A stretch of DNA of 64,000 nt. Source: Silurus meridionalis. Lineage: Eukaryota > Chordata > Actinopteri > Siluriformes > Siluridae. Positions 52,373 to 61,159 of this stretch are shown here, piece after piece. Made by a program: the position numbers and the translations under genes. Under the pieces are notes generated by a model. The model was not told the origin of the DNA and did no database searches. It was given only the letters and a program-made list of their open reading frames with translations. Position 1 is the first letter of the stretch. Every line of letters begins with the position of its first letter. The DNA is taken from contig NC_060906.1 of assembly GCF_014805685.1 (NCBI RefSeq), forward strand, positions 7,160,060 through 7,224,059, read 5' to 3'.

Positions 52373-55300
52373 ACAATATTACCATCATTTAACCTGTAAA
52401 ATGTACTTACTGCATGGTATGGATTGCCCTGATCAATAGGGACTTTGAAGTCTGCATGGAGCTCATCAAAGGCCGTTATCTAAAACCGAGAAAACAAGGA
52501 AAATATCATTATATTGTTTCTCCCCTGTCACACAAGAACATGATAGACGCACAAGCACATACACAGAAACTGGACAGTAATATATATCTCACAAAGGTGA
52601 TGTTCATTTAATTTCATTTAATTTCAGCAACCATTTTAGTGTATCTTTTCAAAGGACAATACTGTAGAAATGAAACTTGGATATATTTTAAAGTCAATTT
52701 ATATATTTTTGTCAATGTGCAGCTTGTGTAGCAGTACAAATTTACTGTCCTCTAAAAATAACTCCACGTACAATCATTTTTGTCAAAATAGCTGTTAGTG
52801 AAATTTTTACAACTAAAGTGTAAATATTTAGCGTGGGCACCATTGTTATGTAGCACTGCCTTAATCCTCCTGCACATGAAATTCAACAGAGCTGCACAGG
52901 TTGTTGCTGGGATCCTCTTCCACTCCTCCATAATGACATCACTTAGCTGCTGGATGTCAGACACATGTTGCTTCTCCACCTTTCACTTGAGGATGCTCCA
53001 CAGGTGCTCAATAAGATTCAGGTCGGGAGACCTACTTGCCACTTCATCACCTTCAGCTTCAGCTTTCTAAACAAGGCAGTTGTCATCTTGGTGGTGTTTA
53101 TGGTTGTTATTATTTTGGAATACTGCCGTATTCAACTTCTTTGATGGACCCTTGTGAAGTCTGTTCCGAGTCTTGAAAAACCTCTGTATGACCCTGACCA
53201 CTGTACTTTAACTCAGTTTCAGGGTGTTAGTGATCTTCTTATAGTTTCAGCATCTTTGTGGAGAGCAACCATTCTAATTCTCTAATCCACATTGAGTCTT
53301 TACATGAGGTACCATGTTGAACTCACTTCTGTTGGCAGTTATTAAGACAATAATGGCTGTATGTTGAGTTAGTTTCAGAGGGCAGTAAATCTGTACTGCT
53401 ATAAAAGCTGCACATTGACTACTTTAAACTATATCCAAGTTTCATTTTTATAGTATTGTCCCTTAGAAAAAATATACTATGTTTCTGAAATGTGAGGGGT
53501 GTACTCAATTTTGTGAGCTTGTGTACTTTATTGCAGGCTGAACCTGATTATTTTCACATGACCTCTTTTATCAGCAAGCAATTTCCACCACAGAACTGTA
53601 ATTTACTCAATGTTTTTCACATTATGCTGTGTAAAACAGTGCGCTGTCTGAAATCCCAGGAGATCAGCAGCTTCTGGAAAAACTCAAACTAGCACTTTTG
53701 GCACTACCAAGCATGCCACGCTTAAAGTCACAGAGATCACACTCTTTCTTCATTCTGATGTTTGATGTGAATATTAACTGGAAATTTTGGCCTGAATCTG
53801 TATGATATTTGCATTGTGCTTCTGGTTTGATAACTGCATTTAGATATACTTATTTTTATTTGAAGAAGAGGATTCAAGATGCAGAGATACAGTACTCTAA
53901 TCGTAAAAGATTAGTGTGCGAGGCATTTTCCTGAGAGATGATGAATGCCAGAGATTCTTGACAAGTACCTCCATAGTTTTGCCCTAACTGCAGCGAATCA
54001 CTGATAGAGCTTTGTGAAGCTTGCAGGCTACGGGAATACTACTGACATTACCTTCCTGTGACAATGTGTGGTCACAGCAGGGTGGAGAGCAAACAGCAGA
54101 TATGCCTGCTGAGTTTTGTGAGAAGAATACGCAAACCTCAATAAAGGAATATACTTTTGCTGATTTGTAGCAGCTGGAACCTAAAACAGCAGAATGTTTT
54201 TATAATGGGAAAGAGAAGAGACTGCATTGTTTTCATTAGTTGAATTTAAGTAAGATTTGATTTGAAGGCATGAACAATTGGAAATTGGACTGTTGTGTGG
54301 ACAATCCTAACAGCCAGTGATGATCCAGGCAATGTTTTTGTTTATGGAACAACCTAACCAGAAGTAAAATGACTGACCAGCGATTTAATATCTGATATTT
54401 AGTGTTTGAGTGTTAGCAGAATGTTTAGAGCATGTCAGACATATCACGGCATGTATATAGTAGTGAAAAGGGCATGCGCATATGCCCTGCAGTGCATGCT
54501 TCTCTTCAGGGACATCCCCTTACATTAGGTAAACACCCAATTTAAAGGATGTTCTCCCTGCAAAAAGAGAACATGTAATGACCGATACCTCCATGTATTG
54601 CCATCATATTAATGAATTTATCATGAAAGTTTTGTCTAGGTGGTCACTAGGGGTGTAACGGTACACGTATTTGTACTGAACCTTTTCATTACTGGACTTT
54701 TCGTTTGATGCACATGTGTACCGACTGCAAACCTTGTTTTAAGAGCGGAACAAAATCTGAGTTCCCTCACGAACATATTAAGTGTCAGACTGCCAGTTTC
54801 TTTAGTCTCTGCCTCATGGCACTGTGGCTACTGAAGCTTCAAAAATTTGTGTGTGAATGAATGGATAAATGAATGATGAAAAGAATGAATTCATTTATGA
54901 ATAAATAAATTGAATGAAAAAATTTATTGAATGAATAAATAAATAACGATCTTGTGCGTTTGTTCAATGCATACATTTGTTAAAGGATGCTGAAATAAGT
55001 AAAACAGTTAAGTAGAACATTAAAAAATTTAATAATAAATGTAAAAAATACACAAATGGAAACTATTTAATTTTTATTTTATTTTTTTCATAAATTTCAT
55101 TTTATTTAATCAATTTGTTTTGTGTCTATTAGTATCACCTATTAACTATCTATTATTAAGTAAATCTATAATTAAATTCAATATAATATAATAAAAAGTG
55201 TATTGCTTTAATTTTATTTATTCTTTTTATTTTTATAGATTTTATTTATTTATTTAAAACAGCAGGCATTTTATTTACAATTATTTAAAAAAATGTAAAC

Positions 55301-57569
55301 TGTTGATGTTCATAAATGTTAATAATAATAAATGATGTTAATAAAAAAACTACAAGCAAATTTGTTTTGCATTTCTTCCCCCTAATTGTCCTAAATTGTA
55401 CTGACTTAAAAACCGAGGTACATATCGAGCAGTGAATTTTCATACGATTACATCTCTAGCAGTCACACATGCTAGTACAGACTGACAACACAAAAAGTGA
55501 CCAAGCAAATGCACACCTTTTTTCTCACAATTCCTAACAATCTGACACACATAGTGGACATTTTGCAGTAGTCCTGTGCTCAGTAACAGGCATTTCAGCT
55601 GTTCATGGCAAGGATGTGCTGGTCCACAATCAGCCAAGGCAACAACTAGGATCACAACAATAAAGGATCACTTTAAATGATAGATCTGACGCCCCTGTGG
55701 AGTGTCTCAACACAGAGTGAGTCCAGTCAAATCCAAATCCTCAGAGCTTCTGTTCTTACTCCATAATTTCATGGATCATTAATTTCACTTAACTTTAAAG
55801 CCAATGTTATATACCTTAACACAATTCCTGCCTCCCATTAAAGCCCTTTATCTATATACTGTATATACAGTGGGGCAAAAAAAAGTATTTAGTCAGCCAC
55901 CAATTGTGCAAGTTCTCCCACTTAAAAAGATGAGAGAGGCCTGTAATTTTCATCATAGGTACACTTCAACTATGAGAGACAAAATGAGAAAAAAAATCCA
56001 GAAAATCACATTGTCTGATTTTTTAAGAATTTATTTGCAAATTATGGTGGAAAATAAGTATTTGGTCAATAACAAAAGTTCATCTCAATACTTTGTTGTA
56101 TACCCTTTGTTGGCAATGACAGAGATCAAACGTTTTCTGTAAGTCTCCACAAGGTTTTTACACACTGTTTCTGGTAGTTTGGCCCATTCCCCCATGCAGA
56201 TCTCCTCTAGAGCAGTGATGTTTTGGGGCTGTCGCTGGGCAACACGGATTTTCAACTCCCTCCAAAGATTTTCTATGGGGTTGGGATCTGGAGACTGGCT
56301 AGGCCACTCCAGGACCTTGAAATGCTTCTTACGAAGCCACTCCTTCGTTGCCCGAGAGGTGTGTTTGGGATCATTGTATGCTGAAAGACCCAGCCATGTT
56401 TCATCTTCAATGCCCTTGCTGATAGAAGGAGGTTTTTACTCAAAATCTCACAATACATGGCCCCATTCATTCTTTCCTTTACACAAATCAGTCGTCCTGG
56501 TCCCTTGGCAGAAACACAGCCCCAAAGCATGATGTTTCCTCCCCCATGCTTTACATTAGGTATGGTGTTCTTTGGATGTAACTCAGCATTCTTTCTCCTC
56601 CAAACACGACACGTTGAGTTTTTACCAAAAAGTTCTATTTTGATTTCATCTGACCATATGACATTCTCCCAATCCTCTTCTGGATCATCCAAATGCTCTC
56701 TAACAAACTTTAGACAGGCCCGGACATGTACTGACTTAAGCAGGGGGACACATCTGGCACTGCAGGATTTGAGTCCCTGGCGGCGTAGTGTGTTACTGAT
56801 GGTAGCCTTTGTTACTTTGGTCCCAGCTCTCTGCAGGTCATTCACTATGTCCCCCCGTGTGGTTCTGGGATTTTTGCTCACCGTTCTTGTGATCATTCTG
56901 ACCCCACAGGGTGAGATCATGCATTGAGCCCCAGATCAAGGGAGATTATCAGTGGTCTTGTATGTCTTCCATTTTCTAATAATTGCTCCCACAGTTATAC
57001 AGTTATTCTTTCTGCTAATGAGAGGTTTGGTCACTGCAGAGTGGGCTTTCATTCCAAATGCTCTTAAACGTCAAGACACTGTATGAAGAGACAGATCCTT
57101 ACCCTGTTCAGTGCTGAACTGGTGAGCAATTCCAGCTGCAGTGTGGAAACGATTGCCCATTGAGATCCTCAGCAGTATCCTGTCCTCTCTTGTATTTGTC
57201 TTCAGTGGACGACCAGACTTCTTGGCTGACTTGAATGAGTTTGTGATGTTGTAAAGATTCAATATTCTTGAAATCACAGATTTGGAACGACCAACTTGTC
57301 TTGCTATGGCTGATAGAGTCATCCCTTTGGCCTTCATCTGGACAACCTGCTGCCGGAGGCTTTCAGTCACTTTAGAACGGCCCACCATCTTGCAGAGTCA
57401 GTGAAACTGGAAGTGCAAAATAATGTTTTTTTTTTTTAAATGCCTTAGTTATTTTGTGGAAAAGGTGTTCTGGTAGCATGGTATAGACAGGACAAAAACT
57501 CCCTCAACTGTTGAGCAGTGAAGATGAGATTATTTCAGAATTGTTCAATTGTTTATAAATTGTTCTCTA

Positions 57570-57643
<74 letters not shown>

Positions 57644-57995
57644 GCAAGTACTCCCATATGTCTCTTAAAATTCAGACCATATCCTGCATTATTCAACACT
57701 GCCCATTCTATAATATTTGCACACAAATCCGTAATTCAAAAAGGGAAACGTCTCTGATGCGGAAAACCCATATGGGACATAAATATTTGAACACATCTCT
57801 TTAAATGTTAACAAAGACTGAAACACACTTGAACTGGGTCAGTGTCCTCAGTCTGTTCATTGCAAAATGTCATCATTTGATTAATATCTCAATTAATACA
57901 ATTAGAACCTTTTCAGTGTTGCAAATCAGACACATAAGAAAGACCAAAAACACATGATTATTACTGGTAAATGTAGAGAATACAACCTTTGTCTG

Positions 57996-58049
<54 letters not shown>

Positions 58050-59941
58050 ATTAAAATAATATGCAATAATATGCAAATATCCATATGACTCTGAATTATT
58101 GAACATAAGGATGGGAGTTCAAGCCCCGGTATCACCTGGTATCTGCATCTCTTGGGCCTTTGTGCAAGGCATTTAACACTATTTGCTCCAAGGGGTACTG
58201 TATCATGGCTGACCCCAGCTTCGTAGAATCGCTGGGATATGCGAAGAAAATAATTTCACTTAGCTGCTATGTACCTGTGAAAAAAACACACTCATCCTTT
58301 TTATATGCTGCCTAATTCTTCATAGGTACCATCTGGTGAACAGTTTTGCCACACAGATTGGGGAGGATTTAAGGAATGTAATGGCTAAAAGTTTTGCCAA
58401 CACTCTACACCACTATTAGGTAAAAAATAAATGGGCCCAATTTGAAAGTTATTTGAGAGTATTATAGTCATTACTTTTTAACTATGTGTGCATCCCTGAT
58501 TCTAATCAACTACAACAATAACATACATTTCTGGCAAGATTTTTGACCATGTTTTTTTTGCTATTCCTTTAAACTGTCCTGTAAGTTTGAAATACATCAC
58601 CTACACACAAAACAATTTTATATATCCCAAAAGATTTGCTGGTAATGGGCCAATGAATCTGACATCAATGCAAAGCTGTCTATCCATGTTCATGACCATG
58701 ACTCGAGGCTATTTAACAAATGTCATGACTGCATCACTTACTGGCCAAAAAGTTGCAATTGCTTAAATCTTTATGGCTTGTCTTACTCCAAATTTGATCA
58801 TCACCAGTGTTGGATCGAGTCATCCTAACACCCTGATGCCTGCTTTTTGCCATACAGATAGGAAATTACAATGTAAAAAACATCTGAAGCTTTATCTGTT
58901 CTGAGAAGAATAACACAATAAACAGGTTGTTTACTCTGCTCATCTTAATAAAATATCTTTCCTCAGCCGTTCCCCAGAATTTGTTCTGTGTGTCCTCGGA
59001 AACAACAAAACTAATGCACAAATCTGTCACAGGAGGCTTCATCATAAAGCACTGGCCCACTTCATGCATTGGCTTGCAATCTACACTAATATACATGATC
59101 AGGTCAGGGTACCATACATAAACTAACATTGCTCTGTGGTCTTTTACTGACTGTAGACCTTCTGCTGAGCAAATCATCTAGATCATATATGACAAGCTAC
59201 ACTATATGGACAAAAGTTTGTAGACACATGGCTATAGGATTTTATATGTGCATTTTTAATCATTCCATTCCACATTTACTCTTTACTCTTTTGGGAAGAT
59301 GGGAAGATTCTGGAGTGCGCTTGTGGAGATTTGTGCTCATTTAGCTACAAGGAAGCTAGTAAAGTGAGGCCTTTCATTCTGACCCATGTAAAGCATATTT
59401 TCATGGAGTTTGCTTTGTGAACAGGGGCATTGTCATGCTGGAACAGGTTTGAGTCTCCTAGTTCAAGTTTCATGCTACCACATCCAAAGACATCCTGTAC
59501 CAACTATGTGGTAACCAAGAACCACATATGTCTTGGATACGTTGTGTCCAGACCATCAGTAACTGCACAAGTAGCTAAAGAATACATAGGATACATTTTT
59601 TAACATCTGCATAAAGCTAGACATCTCCATCCACTAGAGCTTGGAATATTCGCTTTCTAGCTTTACTTCACATCAAATCAAGTGCTTTGATGATACACAT
59701 GGATTTTAAACCATCATTGAGAGTTTGTATAAGTCCTGCTACTGTGGTTAGATGTAACGTAATCATTTAATTTAACATCAAGCATTTGTTTAACATCTAA
59801 AACTCACTGAATTCTTGAACAGCTCTTGAAACACAGAAGAAATGTCTATCTATGTAAAGCATCATTGTAATCCATGTCAGCTCTCACTCAGGTTGAGTTT
59901 TAATATTTATCTTAGTGCACAGGTTAAAGGGACTATAATTT

Positions 59942-59972
<31 letters not shown>

Positions 59973-60698
59973 AATAAATAACCAATACAATGATATACTT
60001 TTATACTATTTATATGATCAATGATATACTTATATGCTATTTTAGGATAAGAAAGAGCAATCCTTTTAGTCCTATGAAGGGAAAGACAAGAACCCGCATT
60101 AACACTTTCCGCATTAACCGCCTCACTTTTACATGATCTGCTGTGACAAAGCAAACTTGGGATGGATGGATGGATGGATGGATGGATGGATGGATGGCTG
60201 GCTGAGTGAGTGAGCTCAATATAATGGCTAGGTGCAAAAAAAGGGAAAAGTGAAAATCCCAAATAATCTGAAGACACAAATAATTGTATTACTATAGACA
60301 TACATAAAAATCATATAGTGTTTGTAGTGTTTTGGTTATTGATATTAAGTCGTTTCCAAGAAAAACATGTTTTCTATGCAGTACATGTGTGACAGCATTT
60401 GCATGGTCTCAGATGTCAGAAAAATATGGTTATAATCCTTATCTACAAATAAACCTATCTAAGGATTTATGTCTCCTATTGCATGAAGCCAAGTGTGTGC
60501 GTGTGTGTGTGTGCGAGAGAGAGAGAGAGATTATTCAGTCATTCAGGAATCTATTAAACCCCAGCTGAAATGATGCTACTTACTTGACCAGAAGATACTC
60601 AGGTAACGACAAACACTTACATGCCAGATGGCGAAGAAGATGAGAGAAGCGCAGAGGACGAGGGAAAGCATGTAACAGAAGGCAGCGAACGTAAACAT
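33630..60698 (-). CDS. cnih3: Cornichon family AMPA receptor auxiliary protein 3 (six exons, complete CDS)
   Basis: Joining exons 60621-60698, 52411-52479, 49299-49346, 37588-37700, 35154-35297 and 33630-33657 on the minus strand gives 480 nt: 159 codons plus TAA. Every junction is GT-AG and keeps frame. The product has the cornichon layout: an N-terminal membrane segment beginning [11 protein letters not shown], the AFDEL motif, the RERLRNIER segment specific to CNIH2/3, the LVLPEYSIH membrane segment, the CQKEAWCK motif and an aromatic SFFYYLY membrane end. [17 protein letters not shown] and QKEAWCK favour CNIH3 over CNIH2. Known role of the family: cargo receptors for ER-to-Golgi export; CNIH2/3 also stay bound to AMPA-type glutamate receptors and slow their deactivation. 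Human CNIH3 is 160 residues, so the length fits. The gene spans 27 kb because its introns are full of transposons. A teleost cnih2 or a duplicate cnih3 is the alternative. Confidence 0.93.
33985..34860 (+). mobile_element. Decayed Tc1/mariner element in cnih3 intron 5
   Basis: The plus strand shows a degraded transposase: a [13 protein letters not shown] block, then after an insertion [20 protein letters not shown] (the catalytic Glu block, NPIEN altered to NATEN) and [15 protein letters not shown]. No intact frame survives. A SINE-like insertion at 34258-34400 separates the halves. Confidence 0.72.
34258..34400 (-). mobile_element. tRNA-derived SINE, degraded, inside a Tc1 relic
   Basis: The plus strand shows ATCCAAAGCGTCTTACA (tail motif) and CAATGTCCAATGTCTTAACC (head), in the same order as the other SINE copies. 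It separates the two halves of the transposase at 33985-34860. Confidence 0.55.
35154..35297 (-). CDS. cnih3: cnih3 exon 5 (residues 103-151)
   Basis: A TTTTCGGCAG acceptor opens the exon and a GTAAGT donor closes it. The 144 nt encode [15 protein letters not shown], then [19 protein letters not shown] and [13 protein letters not shown], ending with TG of a split Cys codon. The FCQKEAWCK motif and terminal aromatic membrane segment are typical of cornichons. Confidence 0.93.
36628..37330 (+). mobile_element. DIRS-like retrotransposon fragment (terminal repeat and gag remnant)
   Basis: 36628-36715 (TTCCCTTTCAATAACTCGAG, AACCGCTTTGGGAACGCG) resembles fish DIRS terminal repeats. Two overlapping frames then give [20 protein letters not shown] and, after a shift, [20 protein letters not shown] with [12 protein letters not shown], a pattern I associate with DIRS gag. 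Reverse transcriptase and recombinase are absent. In cnih3 intron 4. Family assignment is from memory. Confidence 0.55.
37588..37700 (-). CDS. cnih3: cnih3 exon 4 (residues 66-103)
   Basis: A TTTTTACCAG acceptor leads into [13 protein letters not shown], then [15 protein letters not shown] and IPLLFYNTW. The exon closes with AG at a GTAAAC donor (phase 2), and the next exon's first G completes an Arg codon. It encodes a membrane segment of the cornichon fold. Confidence 0.93.
37701..40169. other. cnih3 intron 3, proximal part
   Basis: Mostly unclassified AT-rich intron sequence, with a degraded LINE endonuclease fragment at 39440-39625. Confidence 0.5.
39440..39625 (+). pseudogene. LINE endonuclease fragment (degraded)
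   Basis: Plus-strand frames show [14 protein letters not shown] followed by a GVAVIYND block, matching the ETWL-P and GGG-A-IYR segments of L2-type endonucleases. Short and frameshifted, with no clear boundaries; in cnih3 intron 3. Confidence 0.5.
40170..40248 (+). repeat. (CT)n microsatellite
   Basis: About 38 CT units with a TTCTTT break near 40231. In cnih3 intron 3. Confidence 0.95.
40899..42330 (-). pseudogene. Inverted RTE segment: endonuclease to reverse transcriptase motif A
   Basis: Read from 42330 down: [20 protein letters not shown] (endonuclease start), [105 protein letters not shown], and finally [20 protein letters not shown] with the motif A Asp. Several frameshifts are present. 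Confidence 0.85.
42331..42674 (+). pseudogene. RTE reverse transcriptase motif B/C remnant and 3' tail
   Basis: Plus-strand blocks correspond to [17 protein letters not shown], a LHQG-ALSPFL-type region, and [24 protein letters not shown] sequence across frames, then a jump to [10 protein letters not shown] and a GAAGAAGAA tail. FVDD/FADD is the catalytic motif region. Confidence 0.75.
43182..43925. mobile_element. Pogo/Tigger-like non-autonomous transposon, copy 2
   Basis: Closely related to the copy at 14402-15134 throughout: CTGGACTATAAGCCGCTAC at the left, GAAAGGAGGAAGACAGTG and GCGTTGAGTCTGGGTCATGG inside. The right end is shortened (GCGGCTTATTATAGTACATT). Lies in cnih3 intron 3. Confidence 0.72.
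44616..44676. repeat. (TA)n microsatellite bordering a Tc1 element
   Basis: About 29 TA units ending exactly at the left end of the transposon 44677-46249. Confidence 0.95.
44677..46249 (+). mobile_element. Tc1-like transposon with 205-bp inverted repeats
   Basis: Terminal inverted repeats of about 205 bp (44677-44881 and 46045-46249) share inner and outer motifs (AATAAGTATTTGAACAC), the IR/DR arrangement seen in several Tc1 families. TA dinucleotides flank both ends, and the left end abuts a (TA)n array. The outermost left bases read CGATGAGG against CAGTGAGG on the right, so that end is mutated. The element lies in cnih3 intron 3, antisense to the gene. Confidence 0.93.
45045..46038 (+). 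pseudogene. Tc1-family transposase remnant
   Basis: It begins [16 protein letters not shown] and continues with [13 protein letters not shown] and [12 protein letters not shown] (first catalytic Asp) to a stop at 45539. The second part (45563-45814) has [13 protein letters not shown] and [11 protein letters not shown] (second Asp). A stop at VLP follows, then a third frame gives [10 protein letters not shown] (Glu) and ends STKYEH before TGA. Compared with the usual family sequence about 15 residues of the first helix-turn-helix are missing after DKIV. It is inactive because of several shifts and stops. Confidence 0.88.
46470..46664 (+). pseudogene. Pogo-type transposase DDE fragment
   Basis: The frame reads [19 protein letters not shown], then [17 protein letters not shown] and [20 protein letters not shown] followed by KTTGH-K-H is the first catalytic Asp region of pogo/Tigger (CENP-B/jerky-related) transposases. 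Only this short block survives. It supports assigning the whole three-copy family to pogo. Confidence 0.75.
46699..47612 (-). mobile_element. hAT-type element with perfect 8-bp target duplication
   Basis: Mirror ends TAGGGCTGGGCGATA and TTATCGCCCAGCCCTA are flanked by identical 8-mers ACATGCAG (46691-46698 and 47613-47620). The related sequence at 43735-43750 shows the same flank uninterrupted. Inside, the minus strand at 47488-47198 holds [18 protein letters not shown], the end of a BED-type zinc finger, which marks descent from a hAT transposase gene. About 914 bp, non-autonomous. Confidence 0.93.
47877..49298. other. cnih3 intron 3, distal part
   Basis: Unclassified except for the SINE at 48488-48616 and a short repeat piece at 49388-49440 just beyond exon 3. 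No coding motif. Confidence 0.5.
48488..48616 (-). mobile_element. tRNA-derived SINE, copy 3
   Basis: Minus strand: GTGGTTGCTCAGTGGTTAAA (A-box), GGTCACAAGTTCAAATCCCA (B-box) and a short tail into GTTGTAAGTTGCTC. The best-preserved head of the family. In cnih3 intron 3. Confidence 0.75.
49299..49346 (-). CDS. cnih3: cnih3 exon 3 (48-nt cassette, residues 50-65)
   Basis: The exon lies between a CTCCTCAG acceptor and a GTAAAA donor and encodes [16 protein letters not shown]. This charged stretch is present in CNIH2/CNIH3 and absent from CNIH1/CNIH4, and published work ties the CNIH2/3-specific region to AMPA receptor binding. Both ends are phase 0 and the length is a multiple of three, so the exon could be skipped without shifting the frame. 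Confidence 0.92.
50012..50066 (+). repeat. (GA)n microsatellite
   Basis: 27 GA units in cnih3 intron 2. Confidence 0.95.
50113..50777 (+). repeat. Direct repeat pair, 87 bp identical
   Basis: 50139-50226 and 50691-50776 contain the same 87 bases (starting GCACTACCACCAAATTACCT), and the preceding CAACCAATTACAACT is shared after a 12-bp indel. The copies are about 550 bp apart in cnih3 intron 2. Not a recognised transposon end. Confidence 0.8.
50778..52291. other. cnih3 intron 2 sequence
   Basis: Unclassified. 50780-51115 has a coding-like composition (CACTTTAACAGTGTGTCCTG) and may be an old LINE piece, but no motif was secure. Confidence 0.4.
52292..52374 (+). repeat. (CA)n microsatellite 35 bp from cnih3 exon 2
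   Basis: About 38 CA units with one CATA break, just downstream of the exon 2 donor (intron 2). Confidence 0.95.
52411..52479 (-). CDS. cnih3: cnih3 exon 2 (residues 27-49)
   Basis: The exon follows a TTTTAG acceptor (around 52480) and ends at a GTAAGT donor (52410-52405). Its 69 nt in phase 0 read [12 protein letters not shown] then [16 protein letters not shown] and PIDQ-NP are cornichon hallmarks. HADFKVP departs from the RTDFKSP remembered for mammalian CNIH3. Confidence 0.93.
52625..53520 (-). mobile_element. Decayed Tc1/mariner element with long inverted repeats
   Basis: Imperfect inverted repeats (about 52635-52770 and 53350-53515) share AATGAAACTTGGATATA and GTCAATGTGCAGCTT. Between them the minus strand reads [15 protein letters not shown], then [20 protein letters not shown] and [14 protein letters not shown], the C-terminal part of a Tc1-family transposase including its Glu (LIEHLW). 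Upstream coding sequence is scrambled or deleted. Located in cnih3 intron 1. Confidence 0.82.
53640..53790. repeat. Interspersed repeat fragment (CTGAAATCCCAGGAGATCAG)
   Basis: Contains GCACTACCAAGCATGCCACG and AAAGTCACAGAGATCACA, a motif set seen in fish interspersed repeats. A shorter related piece lies at 43105-43155 (TTCTGAAAATCTCAAACCAG). Class unknown. Confidence 0.45.
54648..55458. mobile_element. hAT-type MITE
   Basis: Left end TAGGGGTGTAACGGTACACG and right end ATTACATCTCTA are imperfect inverted repeats. The 8-bp flanks GTGGTCAC (640-647) and GCAGTCAC (459-466) agree at six of eight positions, consistent with an old target duplication. The interior is very AT-rich with no ORF. In cnih3 intron 1. 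Confidence 0.78.
56085..57018 (-). pseudogene. Tc1 transposase fragment, family A (N-terminus lost)
   Basis: Reads [18 protein letters not shown], a stop, then [36 protein letters not shown] (first Asp), [13 protein letters not shown] and WVFQH. One base is missing exactly in the GAC codon of the second catalytic Asp, shifting the frame. The Glu region [10 protein letters not shown] and the terminal TKY appear in another frame, stopping at 56085. Dead copy. Confidence 0.87.
57018..57388 (-). pseudogene. Tc1 transposase N-terminal fragment, family B
   Basis: Starts [16 protein letters not shown], with a helix-turn-helix ([20 protein letters not shown]), a GRPLKTN linker and [20 protein letters not shown]. 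It runs through SLHTVS, a stop and [15 protein letters not shown], then stops resembling this family at about 57018, where family A begins. The catalytic domain of family B is absent. Confidence 0.85.
57574..57641. repeat. (TA)n microsatellite
   Basis: About 33 TA units, 150 bp beyond the chimeric Tc1. Confidence 0.95.
57998..58048 (+). repeat. (TTA)n microsatellite
   Basis: About 16 TTA units. A shorter (TTA)n lies at 59947-59972. Confidence 0.95.
58105..58290 (+). mobile_element. SINE of a second family
   Basis: B-box-like GGGAGTTCAAGCCCCGG, then GGGCCTTTGTGCAAGGCATT and GGGATATGCGAAGAAAATAA with TTTCACTTAGCTGC. This tail (GATATGCGAAGAAA) is common in otophysan SINEs. Head truncated. In cnih3 intron 1. 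Confidence 0.65.
59199..59520. mobile_element. Tc1-like fragment in cnih3 intron 1
   Basis: Terminus CACTATATGGACAAAAGTTT; inner GCATTGTCATGCTGGAACAG and CATCCAAAGACATCCTGTAC match the 19195-19510 fragment. The minus strand of GGGGCATTGTCATG recalls the DNAPVH region of transposases. Confidence 0.6.
60160..60197 (+). repeat. (GGAT)n microsatellite
   Basis: About nine GGAT units near the cnih3 exon 1 donor. Confidence 0.92.
60621..60698 (-). CDS. cnih3: cnih3 exon 1 (start codon, residues 1-26)
   Basis: ATG at 60698-60696 opens 26 codons ending FFAIWH at a GTAAGT donor (60620-60615). The exon encodes the first hydrophobic segment, rich in Phe, Leu and Cys. The ATG has A at -3. Remembered mammalian CNIH2/3 begin MAFTF; this reads MFTF, so the residue after Met is missing. 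There is no alternative in-frame ATG just upstream that would restore it. Confidence 0.93.
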
Positions 60699-60723
60699 TA
60701 TTGATCGCTGTTACCAACACAGC

Positions 60724-60742
60724 GGGGGGGGGGGGGGGGGGG
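60724..60742 (+). repeat. Poly-G run just upstream of the cnih3 start codon
   Basis: About 19 consecutive G on the plus strand (C-run in the transcript sense), 26 bp before the ATG; probably in the 5' UTR. Confidence 0.9.
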
Positions 60743-60979
60743 AATAAGACACAAGAGAAAAAAAATAAACAAAATAAATAAAGAAATGTCGGGAACGAAG
60801 CGCTTTTACGCCCCGAGCTTTTGCCAGCATTCCAACATCTTCATCCGCACCGGCGCCACGTTCCTTCTGACCGCGTTTCCGACTTGTGATGTCAGAATTC
60901 ACTCAATCCCATGCTCGCAACCGCACCAGCAAGAGAGGAACATCAAGCTGCTGCTGCGGGTATCCGGGTGCGGGAACAC

Positions 60980-60981
<2 letters not shown>

Positions 60982-61050
<69 letters not shown>

Positions 61051-61102
61051 TTTTGGCCTAGGATGGGGCTGAATTGAAAACAGGTAAATGCACCTTCATT
61101 GC

Positions 61103-61152
<50 letters not shown>

Positions 61153-61159
61153 TTCTCTT
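60982..61159. repeat. Mirrored (GA)n and (CT)n tracts
   Basis: (GA)n at 60982-61046 and (CT)n at 61106-61159 are complementary to each other and separated by about 59 bp. Confidence 0.93.

Larger units (their letters stand above)
55868..57420 (-). mobile_element. Chimeric Tc1-like element made of two families
   Basis: The left end (55868, outer motif CAGTGGGGCAAAAAAAAGTA, TA-flanked) begins an inverted-repeat region of about 200 bp. A transposase tail ends KYTT-type near 56085 and reads upward on the minus strand to about 57018. From about 57018 to 57388 the sequence switches to the N-terminus of a different Tc1 family ([20 protein letters not shown]). No matching right inverted repeat of the first family was found; the right limit is approximate. 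It lies in cnih3 intron 1, in gene orientation. Confidence 0.8.
58291..60620. other. cnih3 intron 1, proximal part
   Basis: Apart from the Tc1-like fragment at 59199-59520 and simple repeats, nothing recognised. The intron ends at the GTAAGT donor next to 60621. Confidence 0.5.

Noticed and set aside
56179..56927. Open frames antisense to the Tc1 transposases (also at 15979, 22333 and 45505)
   Set aside because: Mirror frames of transposase sequence, with no independent features.
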